Of a stretch of 33,470 nt of DNA, positions 8,369 through 18,159 are shown in pieces (positions within the stretch are counted from its first letter, which is position 1; each line of letters opens with the position of its first letter). Position numbers and translations under genes: made by a program. Source of the stretch: Candidatus Limnocylindrales bacterium (GTDB lineage Bacteria; Desulfobacterota; Binatia; UBA1149; CAITLU01); the NCBI GenBank assembly GCA_035571835.1, contig DATNBU010000019.1, positions 1-33,470 of the forward strand, given 5' to 3'. The notes under the pieces were generated by a model. The model was not told where the DNA came from, did no database searches, and worked only from the letters and a program-made list of their open reading frames with translations.

Positions 8369-8676
8369 TCTTACATGACACGCCCGAATGTTCCTCTTCG
8401 AGACGGGGCGGACGACGATAAGGGCCACATCTGCTTCGTTGGATTCCGGCTTCGTTCGGTCGACGTAGGGGAAGTACGACTCCCTCACTACGCCGGAATC
8501 CGCCTCGCATCTGGACCCTTCTCGTCGCCCGCGCAGGACGCCCTCTTCGAGACTCGGCCCGCGGATAGGGCGCGAGTGATGGAGCTCGATCGATGTCTGT
8601 TTTTTGTCGATGGGGAGGCGGCTCATTACAGCGCGGTCGTTGCGTGCGCAGGCGGAACTGCTCGAGACTCGGGCGC
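8369..8676. promoter_or_regulatory. divergent priA / PilM-like spacer with hairpin and direct repeats
   Basis: A 308-nt non-coding spacer. GGATTCCGGC (8441-8450) and GCCGGAATCC (8492-8501) are exact reverse complements. They enclose a second nested stem, CGTAG-GGGA against TCCC-TCA-CTACG. A 12-nt direct repeat, CCTCTTCGAGAC, occurs at 8393-8404 and 8542-8553, flanking the hairpin. Both promoters must lie here, but no convincing -35/-10 pair was seen for either gene. A T6 run at 8600-8605 is the only other notable tract. Confidence 0.45.
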
Positions 8677-9333
8677 ATGATTACGTCGCTTCGCACGAGA
8701 CGCGCGGTCTTCTGGTATCTCGCTCCGGACCGCATCGTCGCCGCAGTCGTTTCGCGGGCGGAGCGGGAGCCGGTGCTGGAAGCGTGCGCGGCGTCGTATG
8801 CACCGCCGGTCGCCGGGTCCTGTTTCGCTCCGGGCGTCATCGAGGTCGCGTGGGTGCTGGGATGCGAGCGCGATCCGCACATTGCGGCGCTCGCTGCGCC
8901 GTTCTGCCGCGTGGACTCGGCTGCTTCCGGCCAGGCGCCCGTGGACGACGATCTCGAATGCGAGGAAGCCGAAAACGTTGAGCCGAACGCGCGCTATGGA
9001 GAGGCGCTTCCGCAGCGAGCCGAGCGCCTGGCAGCAGTAACCGGCGCGCAGGACGGCACGCGGGTCTGGGCTCAGGAAGGAGCGGTCGCGCAGGCGGCGG
9101 CAGTCTTCCGGCGGGCGCGGCTTCGCCTGATCGCGCTCGACTGCGAGCCGTGCGTGCTTCTGTCGCTTTCGGCTGCGCTCGGCACCGGCGACGTTCTCGG
9201 CGCGCGGCGCCAGCATCTTTCGGCTGTGTCCGTGCTGCCCGAATCCGAAGCGGCCGCGGAAGCGCTCGGCGAGGATCTCGCCGTGCCGGTCGGGCTTGCG
9301 GTCTCGTGGTTCGGAGCAGGCCGTGCGCGCTGA
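8677..9333 (+). CDS. pilM: divergent PilM/HofM-like type IV pilus or competence protein
   Basis: 218 aa, shorter than PilM (about 350) and HofM (about 260). Identification rests mainly on position, directly before a secretin and aroK-aroB as pilM/hofM is in many proteobacteria. The weak sequence support is an N-terminal WYLAPDRIVAAVV strand pair, a helix-strand unit FRRARLRLIALDCEP followed by LLSLSAAL (as in the HofM region around LRVHVSAITPDASAL), and a C-terminal AVPVGLAVSWF resembling the ALGLAL ending of PilM. PilM is a cytoplasmic actin-fold protein that binds the N-terminus of PilN. The ATP-binding loops are not recognisable, so it is either very divergent or reduced. The ATG at 8677 has no clear ribosome site; the frame is open upstream to ATG 8593. 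The stop overlaps the secretin start by 11 nt. Confidence 0.55.
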   Translation: MITSLRTRRAVFWYLAPDRIVAAVVSRAEREPVLEACAASYAPPVAGSCFAPGVIEVAWVLGCERDPHIAALAAPFCRVDSAASGQAPVDDDLECEEAENVEPNARYGEALPQRAERLAAVTGAQDGTRVWAQEGAVAQAAAVFRRARLRLIALDCEPCVLLSLSAALGTGDVLGARRQHLSAVSVLPESEAAAEALGEDLAVPVGLAVSWFGAGRAR

Positions 9334-10789
9334 CCTGCTGGCCGGCGAGCGGCGCGCGCGGCACCTGCGGCGCGCGCTCGTCGGCGTGTGCGGATTGATC
9401 GCGTTGAGCGGCGTTCTTGTCCGCAACTTTCACCGGGCGCCGGAGGCCGCGCCTGCTCCATTGCCCGCAAGCAAGCCGGCCGCGGCTGCCGTCCCGGACC
9501 GTACGAAGGTCGAAGCGGCGACCGTCGTGACCGCGTCGCAGCCAGCATCGAATCTCAAAACGAGGCCGCTCGCTGCATGGCTCGCCGATGTCGCGCGCGA
9601 CGCCGACCGCGACCTCGTGATCAGCCCGGATCTGAGAGGCGACCTGACGGCGAGCGAGTCGAAGGATCTCGACTGGAAGGCACGGCTCGAGGCCTACTCG
9701 CACGTATTCGGCTTCGATTTCGTAGTGCGCGACGGGCTGATCGAGGTGCGCCGGGCAAGCGCGGGCAGTCACGCGGAGTCTGCTCGCGAAGAAGAGTCCG
9801 CTCACGCAACCGAATCAGGCAAAGCCCCGACCGAGAACGCCGCGCCGGCTGCGGGCGCCGCAGCCGCAACGCCGGCGGCCGCACCGCCTCCTCCTCCGCC
9901 GCAGACGCGCGTGATGCGTCTTGCATATGCCACAGCCAAGGAAGCGGCGTCGGTCCTCTCCAAGAATGCGACGGGACTCGACGTAACGGCGATGGCCGAT
10001 CCGTCGTCGAATTCGATCGTGCTCTCCGGACAGCCGAAGGAGCTCGCACGCGTCGCGGCGGTCGTCGGCGAGCTCGACCGGCCGCGAAGGCGCATTCTCC
10101 TCGAAGCGAAGATCGTCGAGGTGCTTCGTTCGGCGCGGCTCGATTTCGGCGTCGAATGGAAGCTTACCGGCACGACAGTCGGTGGAGACGTGCGGTTTCC
10201 GCCGCCGCAGAGCGACGCCGGCAGCGCCGCGCTGGTGATCGCCACGCACGGCGCCGCCGCGCTAGATGCGAAGATCTCCGCGCTCGAAGCCGGCGGCAAG
10301 CTGCACGTGATTTCGCGTCCGAGCGTCGTGATGGTCGAAGGCAGCCCGGCAACGATCGAGAGCGTGCGCATCCTGCGCATACGCCTGCCGAGCAACGGCA
10401 CGGTCGTCGGCGACGAAGTCTCGACGGGATCGAACGGGCGCGCGACCGAAGACATTCCCGTTGGTGTACGGCTCGAAGTCACGCCGGCGATCCGCGCGGG
10501 CGGACGCGTGCTGCTGCGCGTGAAGGCGAAGTCGAGCAGTCTCGGCGCACCGCTGCCGCCCGACAACATTCCGGAAGAGCTCAGCCGCATGGTCGACGCT
10601 GAAGTGCTCGTAACCAGCGGCGAGACGGCGGTGCTCGGCGGTCTTTCGCGCGAGGCCGGCTCAAAGAGCGGCGCGGGCGTACCGGGACTGCGCCGCGTTC
10701 CAGGGCTCGGCGCACTGTTCGGCAGGAAATCCGATGCGTCCGAGGACGAAGAGCTCCTGGTCCTCGTCACGCCGCGCGTCCTCGACTGA
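9323..10789 (+). CDS. pilQ: short PilQ/HofQ/ComE-type secretin with PilN-like N-terminus
   Basis: 488 aa from the GTG at 9323, which has a GGAGCAGG ribosome site 2 nt upstream of the start (GGAG 7 nt before it); a TTG at 9296 is less likely. Secretins form outer-membrane gates for type IV pili or DNA uptake. Residues 1-35 are not a normal secretin signal peptide: ADLLAGERRARHLRRALVG plus a hydrophobic helix looks like the start of PilN. A Pro/Ala linker follows, then an STN-like N0 domain (about 76-143), another Pro/Ala linker with a run of six to seven prolines, an N1-type domain (about 195-253, MRLAYATAKEAASVL) and the secretin domain with GETAVLGGLSRE and the signature VPGLRRVPGLGALFG. It is close to HofQ in size and much shorter than PilQ (about 700). 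It is followed 43 nt later by aroK. Confidence 0.85.
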   Translation: MRADLLAGERRARHLRRALVGVCGLIALSGVLVRNFHRAPEAAPAPLPASKPAAAAVPDRTKVEAATVVTASQPASNLKTRPLAAWLADVARDADRDLVISPDLRGDLTASESKDLDWKARLEAYSHVFGFDFVVRDGLIEVRRASAGSHAESAREEESAHATESGKAPTENAAPAAGAAAATPAAAPPPPPPQTRVMRLAYATAKEAASVLSKNATGLDVTAMADPSSNSIVLSGQPKELARVAAVVGELDRPRRRILLEAKIVEVLRSARLDFGVEWKLTGTTVGGDVRFPPPQSDAGSAALVIATHGAAALDAKISALEAGGKLHVISRPSVVMVEGSPATIESVRILRIRLPSNGTVVGDEVSTGSNGRATEDIPVGVRLEVTPAIRAGGRVLLRVKAKSSSLGAPLPPDNIPEELSRMVDAEVLVTSGETAVLGGLSREAGSKSGAGVPGLRRVPGLGALFGRKSDASEDEELLVLVTPRVLD

Positions 10790-10832
10790 CGTTCCTTCCC
10801 CGCCCGCCCGTGATACGTTCCGCAGACTCGCC

Positions 10833-11486
10833 ATGCTTCACGTCGTGCTCACAGGCTTCATGGCAAGCGGCAAGACCGCGGTCGGGCGCAGGCTCGCCCG
10901 CCGGCTCGGCTTCGATTTCGTCGACACCGACCAGGTGATCGAAGATCACGCCGGCGCAACGGTTTCCGAGATTTTTGCGCGCGAAGGCGAGCCGGCGTTC
11001 CGGCGGCTCGAGCGCGAGACGATCGAAGGCCTTGCGCTCGAGCGGCCGACCGTCATTGCGACCGGCGGCGGCACGTTCGTCGATGCGGAAAACCGCGCGA
11101 CGCTGCATCGGCTCGGTCCGGTCGTCTGCCTCGTGACGTCTCCCGAAGTCATCCTCGAGCGCGTGTCGCGCTCGGACAAGCGGCCGCTTGCGTCTGGTCC
11201 CGGTGCGCCCGAACGGCTCGCAAAGCTGTATGAGACACGGCTTCCGTTCTACAGGATGGCCGACGTGATGGTGGAAACCGACGGACTGACGGTCGACCAG
11301 GCGGCGGCGCGCGTCGCGGCAGCGATCTCGCCGCGCCTGCGCAGCAGTGCGCGCAGCGAAGCGCAGTGCGACGCGAAACCTCGCCCGCAATCGGACGCCG
11401 CGACCACGGCTGAAGCAAAGCCATCCGCCGGCCCGTCCGGCGACAAGGAGCGATCAGCCGGCTCGCCCGCAGAGAAAGAGCGATGA
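10833..11486 (+). CDS. aroK: shikimate kinase
   Basis: 217 aa; it phosphorylates shikimate with ATP in aromatic amino acid biosynthesis. Present are the P-loop GFMASGKTAVGRRL (residues 8-21), DFVDTDQVIE with the shikimate/Mg-binding Asp, EPAFRRLERETI, the ATGGGTF loop and the lid region SDKRPLAS. The ATG at 10833 gives MLHVVLTGFMASGKT, the usual N-terminus; the frame is open further upstream without similarity. After about residue 168 there is an unusual tail of roughly 50 residues rich in Ala, Ser, Lys, Glu and Pro, with no kinase counterpart. The stop overlaps the aroB ATG (ATGA), so they should be coupled. Confidence 0.95.
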   Translation: MLHVVLTGFMASGKTAVGRRLARRLGFDFVDTDQVIEDHAGATVSEIFAREGEPAFRRLERETIEGLALERPTVIATGGGTFVDAENRATLHRLGPVVCLVTSPEVILERVSRSDKRPLASGPGAPERLAKLYETRLPFYRMADVMVETDGLTVDQAAARVAAAISPRLRSSARSEAQCDAKPRPQSDAATTAEAKPSAGPSGDKERSAGSPAEKER

Positions 11487-12595
11487 CCGTTGCTGCGAAC
11501 GTAAAGAACGCGCGCGCAACCGTCCGCGTTGAGCTCGCGGAAAGATCGTACGACTGCACGGTCGGCGCCGGCGTTCTCGATGACGTGGGCCGCGTGCTCG
11601 CCGCGATGAAACCCACGCGCGTATTTCTCGTCACGAACGAAACGGTCGCTCCGCTCTACGCGGCCGCCGTTCGCGAGAGTCTCGCGGCGGCCGACACACG
11701 GCTCGCGGACGAGCTCGTGTCGATCGAGCTCCGTGACGGCGAACGCTACAAGACGATGGCGAGCGTGGAGACGATCTACGACACCGCGCTCGAAGCCGGT
11801 ATCGATCGCAAAGCCGTCCTGGTTGCGCTCGGCGGCGGCGTCGTCGGCGATCTCACGGCTTTTGCTGCCTCCACAATCCTGCGCGGCGTGCGCTTCGTGA
11901 TGATCCCGACGACGCTGCTTTCACAGGTCGATTCGAGCGTCGGCGGCAAGACCGGCATGGATCGTCCGCAGGGAAAGAACCTCGTCGGCACGTTCTGGCA
12001 GCCGTCGGCCGTGCTGATCGATCCGTCCACGCTGGCGACGCTGCCGGAGCGCGAGCTGCGCGCCGGGCTTGCCGAAGTCGTCAAGACCGGTGCGATCCTC
12101 GATGCCGAGCTGTTCGAACGGCTCGAACGCGACGCCGTCGCGCTCGTCGCACGCGATCCCGAGGTGCTGACCGAAGTGATCGCGCGCTGCGTCCGCATCA
12201 AGGCCGACGTGGTCGAGCAGGACGAGCGCGAGGAGAAGGGTCTCAGGCGCATTCTCAACTTCGGCCACACGGTCGGGCATGCGATCGAGCAGGTGACCGG
12301 CTACGACCGCTTCCTTCACGGCGAAGCGGTCGCAATCGGCATGGGCGTGGCAGCCCGCCTCTCCGAAAAGCGCGGCCTGTGCGCGGCGAGCGACGCGCGC
12401 CGCATCGAATCCCTGCTCCACCGGCTCGGGCTCGAGCACGAAGTGCCGTCCGGTCTCGACAGGGAAGCGCTCGTCCGTGCAATCCGTCTCGACAAGAAGG
12501 CCGAGCGCGATCGCGTGGCGTACATCGTCTGCGAAGCGATCGGACGCTGCCGCGCGGAGACGCTCGAGGTGGCCGAAATCGCCGCCGCCATATAG
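11483..12595 (+). CDS. aroB: 3-dehydroquinate synthase
   Basis: 370 aa, normal length. It converts DAHP to 3-dehydroquinate using NAD and a divalent metal. The NAD-binding part has [15 protein letters not shown] followed by [20 protein letters not shown] and [11 protein letters not shown]. The metal-binding part has [22 protein letters not shown] (ligand His) and [10 protein letters not shown] (ligand His). The ATG overlaps the aroK stop by 4 nt. The aroK-aroB pair is one of the most conserved gene neighbourhoods downstream of pilQ in proteobacteria, which supports the reading of the two upstream genes. Confidence 0.97.
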   Translation: MTVAANVKNARATVRVELAERSYDCTVGAGVLDDVGRVLAAMKPTRVFLVTNETVAPLYAAAVRESLAAADTRLADELVSIELRDGERYKTMASVETIYDTALEAGIDRKAVLVALGGGVVGDLTAFAASTILRGVRFVMIPTTLLSQVDSSVGGKTGMDRPQGKNLVGTFWQPSAVLIDPSTLATLPERELRAGLAEVVKTGAILDAELFERLERDAVALVARDPEVLTEVIARCVRIKADVVEQDEREEKGLRRILNFGHTVGHAIEQVTGYDRFLHGEAVAIGMGVAARLSEKRGLCAASDARRIESLLHRLGLEHEVPSGLDREALVRAIRLDKKAERDRVAYIVCEAIGRCRAETLEVAEIAAAI

Positions 12596-12615
12596 AGGCG
12601 GCCGGGGCACATCGC

Positions 12616-13065
12616 ATGACCGCACGTAAACCCATCCTCGTGGTCCACGGACCCAACCTCAACATGCTCGGCACGCGCGAGCCGGACGTGTACGGCACCG
12701 CTACGCTCGCGGACATCAACGCATCGCTCGAAAAGCTCGCCGGCGAGCTCGGGACGGCGATCGAGACGTTCCAGTCGAACGGCGAGGGCGAGCTCGTGAC
12801 GCGCATCCAGCAGGCTGCGCGCGAGAACTCGGGAATCCTCATCAATCCGGGTGCGTACACGCATACGAGTGTCGCAATCCGCGACGCGATCGCGGCTGTC
12901 GGCATACCCACGGTCGAGTGTCATCTGTCGAACATCCACAAGCGCGAAGAGTTCCGTCACCGTTCGCTCATCGTGGACGTCGCCGTCGGCCAGGTGATGG
13001 GCTTCGGTGCCGACAGCTACCTGCTCGGGCTGCGCGCGCTGATCGCCCTTCTCGCTCGATCATGA
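12616..13065 (+). CDS. aroQ: 3-dehydroquinate dehydratase, type II
   Basis: 149 aa, typical of the dodecameric type II enzyme, which makes 3-dehydroshikimate. Recognisable are [18 protein letters not shown] with the catalytic Tyr, [13 protein letters not shown], the [17 protein letters not shown] substrate loop and [16 protein letters not shown] with the catalytic His. It begins 20 nt after aroB at an ATG without a strong ribosome site. With aroK and aroB it makes three shikimate-pathway steps in one run. Confidence 0.97.
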   Translation: MTARKPILVVHGPNLNMLGTREPDVYGTATLADINASLEKLAGELGTAIETFQSNGEGELVTRIQQAARENSGILINPGAYTHTSVAIRDAIAAVGIPTVECHLSNIHKREEFRHRSLIVDVAVGQVMGFGADSYLLGLRALIALLARS

Positions 13066-13087
13066 TCGACGCTGCAGATCGGCGCCG

Positions 13088-13138
13088 GCGCCGTTGATTT
13101 GCGCCCCAACTTGCACCAGTAGTCTGCGCCGTTGATTT
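13088..13138 (+). repeat. 13-nt direct repeat upstream of mfd
   Basis: GCGCCGTTGATTT occurs at 13088-13100 and 13126-13138, and a third TTGATTT begins at the mfd TTG start (13146). TTGCAC also occurs twice (13111 and 13138). The spacing of 38 nt has no clear regulatory reading. TTGCAC-17-GATTTT just before the start is a weak promoter candidate. Confidence 0.4.
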
Positions 13139-13145
13139 TGCACGC

Positions 13146-16100
13146 TTGATTTCCGACGTCTCGACTTCCCAGCTTCGCAGCGCGCTCGGCGAGGAGCTTT
13201 CGGCTTATCCGGAGCTGAGCTGGCGCATCCAGGGCCTGACCGGCGGATCGCCGGCCTACGTGCTGTCGCGCATCCTCGAAGGGCTCGGCAGGCCGACCTT
13301 GGTGGTCACGCCGAACGAGAAAGCCTCCGAGGAGATGGTCGCCGAGCTTCAGGCTTTCTTCGGCGAGAAAGGCGACGACAGTTTCCTTGCGCGCCGCGTG
13401 CATCTGTTCCCGTGCCGCGAGGCGCCACTGCTCGAGATGGTGTCGCCGTCGGTCGACGTCGAAGCGTCGCGCACGTCGACGCTCTATCAGCTGGCACAGA
13501 GCAAATCGCCGGTGCTGGTGGCGAGCGTCGATGCGCTCTCGCAATGGGCGATGCCGCCGGACGTGCTTGCTTCGACGTCACTGTATTTCGTCGTCGGCGA
13601 CGAGCTGCTGCTCGAGCAGCTGGTCCCGAAGCTCGAGGAATCCGGCTATCGCAAAGTCGCGACCGTCGACGAGCAGGGCGAGATCGCCGTGCGAGGCGGC
13701 ATCATCGATCTGTGGCCTCCGGGATTCGAGTATCCGATCCGCGTCGAGCTCGGCGGCGACGCGATCGATTCGATCCGGCTGTTCGACCCCGGCGACCAGC
13801 GCTCGTTCCAGCCGAGCGAGGATCTGGTGGTGCTGCCGTCGGCGCCGGTCGCGCTCGAGCGGCTGGCCGACCCGGAAATCCGCCGTCGCATCGGCGCGCG
13901 CTGCGAAGAGCTGCTGCTGCCTTCGTCCGAACGCCGCCGGCTCGATGAGTACCTTGCGACCGGCGTGCATTTCCCCGGCATGGAGCTGCTGGCGCCGTAC
14001 GCATACGGAAAGCGCACGACGATCGTCGATCATCTGCTGGCGTCGACGCTGATCGTTCTCGTCGATCCGCCGGGAGTCGAGACCGCGGTCGACTCGCTGC
14101 ACGAATCGCTCGCCGACGCGGCCGAAGCCGCGCGAAGTGCCGGCAGCTTCCATCCCGAAGCGTCGCTGCTGCATCTCGACCGTGCGGAGCTGCACGCGCT
14201 GCTTTCGCGCCGGCCGCGCATCGAGCTCGATTTTGCCGAAGCGGTCGAATCGGGCGGCGAGCCAGGACACCGCACGTGGCGCGTCGACGTCGCGGCCAAC
14301 ACGCGCATCACCGCAGCGCGAGTCCACGCGAAGGCCCAGCGCGGCGAGAGCGGATTCGCGCCGGTCGTCGACGCGCTGACGGGCGCGCGCAACGACGGCA
14401 ACCGCGTGGTGCTGCTCGCGTCGGATCCGACCCAGCTCGGGCGCATCGATCATCTGCTGTCGCTCGCCGGCGTCGAGCACGTGGTGCGCGGGCAGACGTT
14501 CGCAAAAGCGATGGCGGGCCACAAGGGATCGATCTGGCTCGTCGAGGGACATCTGCACGAAGGCTTCACGCTGAACGCCGATCATCTTCTGGTCGTCAGC
14601 GACGAGGAAATGTTCGGCGAGCGCCGCTCGCGGCCGCGCCGGCGCCGCGCCGGGCGCGCGCGCATGCTGAGCGCGCTGGCCGAGCTCAAGCCCGACGATT
14701 ACGTCGTGCACGTCGATCACGGAGTCGGCCACTACCGCGGGCTTCGCCACATGAAGGCCGCCGGCATGGAAGGCGACTTCCTGCATATCGAATACGCGGG
14801 CGGCGACCGCTACTACCTGCCGGTCGATCGCATCAACCTCGTCGAGAAATACAGCGGTGGCACCGGCGCGGTTCCGCAGCTCGACAAGATCGGCGGGGCG
14901 AGCTGGGAGCGGACCAAACGCCGCGCGCGCGACTCGATCCTCGAAATGGCGCGCGAGCTTCTCGACCTCGAAGCGTTCCGTCAGGTCAGCAAGCGTCCGC
15001 CGTGGGCGCGCCCGGGCGCGGACTTCGAAGAGTTCGAAGCGCGCTTTCCGTTCGAGGAAACCGAAGGCCAGCTCACCGCGATCCGCGAGATCGTCGAGGA
15101 CCTTGCGCGCGACCGGCCGATGGACCGCGTCGTCTGCGGCGACGTCGGCTACGGAAAGACCGAAGTTGCCGTGCGCGCCGCGTATCTGGCGGCGATGGCC
15201 GGCAAGCAGGTCGCGGTGCTGGTTCCGACCACCGTGCTGGCGCGCCAGCACTTCGAGACGCTGCGCACGCGCTTCGAAGGCTATCCGCTCAAGGTCGAGA
15301 CGCTGTCGCGGTTTCACAGCAAGGCCGAGAATGCGGCAATCGTAGCCGGCCTTGCCGATGGAACCACCGACGTCGTGATCGGCACGCACCGCCTGCTGCA
15401 GAGCGACGTCGAGTTCGCACGCCTCGGCCTGCTGGTGATCGACGAGGAGCACCGCTTCGGCGTCAAGGCGAAGGAGCACCTGAAGAAGCTGCGCCGCGAG
15501 GTCGACGTGCTGACGATGACGGCCACGCCGATCCCGCGCACGCTGCAGCTTTCGCTGAGCGGCGTTCGCGACCTCAGCCTGATCGAAACGCCGCCGGTCG
15601 ACCGGCTTGCGATCCGCACGTACGTGGCGCGCTACGACGAAGGCCTCATCCAGCAGGCGATCCGCCGCGAGCTCGGGCGCAGCGGCCAGGTGTTCTTCGT
15701 GCACAACCGCGTCAGCTCGATCGACGTGATGGCGCACCGCATCGTCGAGCTCGTTCCCGGCTGCCGCGTGGGCGTCGGCCACGGGCAGATGGACGAGGAC
15801 GATCTCGAGCGCGTGATGGTCGATTTCTTCGAGCACAAGGTCGATGTGCTGGTCTGCACGTCGATCATCGAATCGGGGCTCGACATTCCGAACGCGAACA
15901 CGATCCTGATCGATCGTGCGGATACGTTCGGCCTCGCGCAGCTCTACCAGATCCGCGGCCGCGTCGGTCGTTCGCATCGGCGCGCGTACGCGTACCTTCT
16001 GGTTCCGGGCGAGCGCATGACCGAAGACGCGCGCAAGCGCCTTGCCGTGCTGCAGGACCTCGACGACCTCGGCGCGGGCTTTCGGCTGGCCGCGCACGAT

Positions 16101-16757
16101 CTCGAGATCCGCGGCGCCGGCAACCTGCTCGGCAAAGCCCAGTCCGGCCACATCGGTGCGGTCGGTTTCGATATGTTCCTTCGCATGATGGAGGAGGCTA
16201 CGCAGGAGGTGCGCGGCATCATCCCGCTGGCGCAGGTCGAGCCGGAGATCGAGCTCGGCACCGAAGCGTTCCTGCCCGACTGGTACATTTCCGACATCGG
16301 CGAGCGCCTGATGCTCTACAAGCGCCTCGCGGGCGCGCCGGATGCGGACACGGTCAGCTCTCTTCGCGAGGAGCTCGAGGATCGCTTCGGCACGCTTCCG
16401 AAAGAAGCGCGCAACTTCGTCCGCATCATGCGCCTGAGGCCTGCGCTCAAGCGTCTTCTTGTAGTCTCGCTCAAGGCCAGCGATAACGTCGTGGCCCTGC
16501 GGCTGGACGCCCGCTCGCCGGTATCCCCGGATCTCCTCGTTGCGCTGGCGGCGCGGCAGCCCAAGCGCTACCGGCTGCGGCCCGAAAACGTGCTGATGAT
16601 GACGACGGTGCCCGGCGGCTGGGACAACCTGGTGGACGATATCGAAAAGCTTCTCGACCGGCTGGAGAAAGGTGACGGAGGATCGACGGATGATCGAACG
16701 CAACAGCAGCCTTCGCCGCTCGGCAAGATCGGAAGGATCCGCCGTGCAGCGCGCTGA
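13146..16757 (+). CDS. mfd: transcription-repair coupling factor Mfd
   Basis: 1203 aa (E. coli 1148). It displaces stalled RNA polymerase and recruits UvrA to transcribed-strand damage. Domains in order: a UvrB-like module (residues about 1-340, [29 protein letters not shown]), a linker domain, the CarD-like RNA polymerase interaction domain (about 515-560, [15 protein letters not shown]), the SF2 translocase with Walker [16 protein letters not shown] near 668 and DEEH near 765, the TRG-type [19 protein letters not shown] region, [10 protein letters not shown] and QIRGRVGRS, and the C-terminal D7 domain. The start is a TTG, the only initiator after an in-frame stop at 13095, and lacks a ribosome site. 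Its 3' end overlaps surA. Confidence 0.97.
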   Translation: MISDVSTSQLRSALGEELSAYPELSWRIQGLTGGSPAYVLSRILEGLGRPTLVVTPNEKASEEMVAELQAFFGEKGDDSFLARRVHLFPCREAPLLEMVSPSVDVEASRTSTLYQLAQSKSPVLVASVDALSQWAMPPDVLASTSLYFVVGDELLLEQLVPKLEESGYRKVATVDEQGEIAVRGGIIDLWPPGFEYPIRVELGGDAIDSIRLFDPGDQRSFQPSEDLVVLPSAPVALERLADPEIRRRIGARCEELLLPSSERRRLDEYLATGVHFPGMELLAPYAYGKRTTIVDHLLASTLIVLVDPPGVETAVDSLHESLADAAEAARSAGSFHPEASLLHLDRAELHALLSRRPRIELDFAEAVESGGEPGHRTWRVDVAANTRITAARVHAKAQRGESGFAPVVDALTGARNDGNRVVLLASDPTQLGRIDHLLSLAGVEHVVRGQTFAKAMAGHKGSIWLVEGHLHEGFTLNADHLLVVSDEEMFGERRSRPRRRRAGRARMLSALAELKPDDYVVHVDHGVGHYRGLRHMKAAGMEGDFLHIEYAGGDRYYLPVDRINLVEKYSGGTGAVPQLDKIGGASWERTKRRARDSILEMARELLDLEAFRQVSKRPPWARPGADFEEFEARFPFEETEGQLTAIREIVEDLARDRPMDRVVCGDVGYGKTEVAVRAAYLAAMAGKQVAVLVPTTVLARQHFETLRTRFEGYPLKVETLSRFHSKAENAAIVAGLADGTTDVVIGTHRLLQSDVEFARLGLLVIDEEHRFGVKAKEHLKKLRREVDVLTMTATPIPRTLQLSLSGVRDLSLIETPPVDRLAIRTYVARYDEGLIQQAIRRELGRSGQVFFVHNRVSSIDVMAHRIVELVPGCRVGVGHGQMDEDDLERVMVDFFEHKVDVLVCTSIIESGLDIPNANTILIDRADTFGLAQLYQIRGRVGRSHRRAYAYLLVPGERMTEDARKRLAVLQDLDDLGAGFRLAAHDLEIRGAGNLLGKAQSGHIGAVGFDMFLRMMEEATQEVRGIIPLAQVEPEIELGTEAFLPDWYISDIGERLMLYKRLAGAPDADTVSSLREELEDRFGTLPKEARNFVRIMRLRPALKRLLVVSLKASDNVVALRLDARSPVSPDLLVALAARQPKRYRLRPENVLMMTTVPGGWDNLVDDIEKLLDRLEKGDGGSTDDRTQQQPSPLGKIGRIRRAAR

Positions 16758-18159
16758 GAACGCACAGCGTCGCCCGGCGGCTGTCCCGGAGACGACCGCA
16801 CTTCGTACGCGGCTTGCGCTGACAGCGGCGTCGATCCTGATGGTGTGCGCGGCACCTGCGGCGGCGGCCGAAAGCCCGGCGGCCAAGCCGGTCAAGCCTG
16901 CGGTCATCCAGCCGGCAAAACCGGCTGCCACGAAATCGGCGGCGACCAAGCCGGCGAAACCCGCTACTGCGAAAACCGCCAAGGCGAAGTCCCCTGCAGC
17001 CAAGCCCGCGAAACCTGGCGCTGCGACGGCGCCCGCCGAAAGCGCCGCTAAGACCGACACCGAGAACACCAATTCCCGATTCCTCGACGGTGTGGTTGCG
17101 GTGATCGACGGCGATCCGATCACGCTCCGCGAGCTCAAGCGCTACGGCACCAGCAGCGCGCCGTTTCTGCCGCCCGACGTGCGCGGAAACTACAAGATGC
17201 TGCTCGATTCGATGATCGAGCACCGCCTTCTCAAGGCCGAGTTCGAAAAGAACGGCATCGCCGCCGAAAACTCGATGGTCGATCGCTACATCGCCGGCAT
17301 CCTCCAGGAAACTCATCAGACCCGGCAGACGCTCGAGCTCGACATCGCCAAGGCCGGGCTGTCGTGGAACGACTACTACGAGCGCATGCGGGAAGAAGTC
17401 GAGCGCATCCAGCTCGTCAACCTGCAGATCCGTTCGCGCGTCAATGTTCCGGAGGAGGAAGTGCGCGACGTCTGGGAGAACGACCCGAAGTACGTCGAGG
17501 ACGAAAAACTCGAAGTCGGAGCGATCTTCCTCCCGGTCAAGCTCGGCGAGCCGGCGGACGCGGCGCTCGAGGAGGCCCGCAAGGTCCGCAAGGAAGCCGA
17601 TCGAAACTTCGAGGCGGCAGCACGCAAATACTCGCAAGGGCCGGCCGCGGCCGAAGGCGGCCATCTCGGCGACTTCAAGCGCGGCACGATGGCGTCGCAT
17701 TTCGAAAAGGGACTCGCCGGACTGAAGGAAGGCGATGTTTCCGAGCCGATCCAGGGGCCCGGCGGCTACTACATCGTCAAGCTGATCGACATCAAGGTGT
17801 CCGGCCGGGTTCCGTTCGAGCAGGTGAAGGAGGAGCTTTCCGACAAGCTCTACGAGCAGCGCCTCCAGGAACGCTACCAGAAGTGGGTCACGACCGATCT
17901 GCGCAAGGACCATCGCGTCGAGATCCTCGTCGACGGTCTTGCGCTGATTGCTGCCGACGCCGATGCACGTGCCAGCGAAGCGTCGGCAAAGCCGGCAGCG
18001 ATTGCCGGCGCAGGAACTGCTTCGGCCGCGACTCCGGCGAATCCTGCAGTCGCCGGCACTGCGAGCGCGAATGCAGCCGTCGGCGGTGCTGCGGTCGCGA
18101 TGCCCGCGACCAACGCTACGGGCACGGCCGACGCGCCCCGCGAGCCCGCTGCTCCGTGA
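16690..18159 (+). CDS. surA: SurA-like periplasmic chaperone/peptidyl-prolyl isomerase
   Basis: 489 aa from ATG 16690 (GGAGG at 16677-16681, 8-nt spacing); GTG 16744 with AAGGA is an equally good start and would shorten a long n-region. A signal peptide (LALTAASILMVCAAPAAAA) sends it to the periplasm. Next comes a roughly 60-residue linker of AKP/KPA-type repeats, rich in Lys, Ala and Pro and unusual for SurA. A SurA N-terminal chaperone domain starts at GVVAVIDGDPITLRELKRYG, and a single parvulin domain includes YSQGPAAAEGGHLGDF and IQGPGGYYIVKLID. The last 70 residues are Ala-rich. SurA assists outer-membrane protein folding. The stop overlaps the pdxA GTG by 4 nt; surA-pdxA adjacency is common. 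E. coli SurA has two parvulin domains. Confidence 0.87.
   Translation: MIERNSSLRRSARSEGSAVQRAENAQRRPAAVPETTALRTRLALTAASILMVCAAPAAAAESPAAKPVKPAVIQPAKPAATKSAATKPAKPATAKTAKAKSPAAKPAKPGAATAPAESAAKTDTENTNSRFLDGVVAVIDGDPITLRELKRYGTSSAPFLPPDVRGNYKMLLDSMIEHRLLKAEFEKNGIAAENSMVDRYIAGILQETHQTRQTLELDIAKAGLSWNDYYERMREEVERIQLVNLQIRSRVNVPEEEVRDVWENDPKYVEDEKLEVGAIFLPVKLGEPADAALEEARKVRKEADRNFEAAARKYSQGPAAAEGGHLGDFKRGTMASHFEKGLAGLKEGDVSEPIQGPGGYYIVKLIDIKVSGRVPFEQVKEELSDKLYEQRLQERYQKWVTTDLRKDHRVEILVDGLALIAADADARASEASAKPAAIAGAGTASAATPANPAVAGTASANAAVGGAAVAMPATNATGTADAPREPAAP

Noticed and set aside
8369-8626. In-frame 86-codon extension upstream of priA
   Set aside because: It has no PriA similarity, overlaps a hairpin and direct-repeat region, and would exceed family length; the GTG at 8368 or 8359 fits the N-terminal domain.
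5670-8882. 1070-codon open frame on the minus strand over priA
   Set aside because: It is out of frame with priA, has no domain pattern and is very rich in Arg and Ala, as expected for an alternative frame in high-GC DNA.
13578-17138. 1186-codon minus-strand open frame antisense to mfd and surA
   Set aside because: Its composition mirrors the complement of Mfd codons and it shows no recognisable motif; mfd itself is unambiguous.
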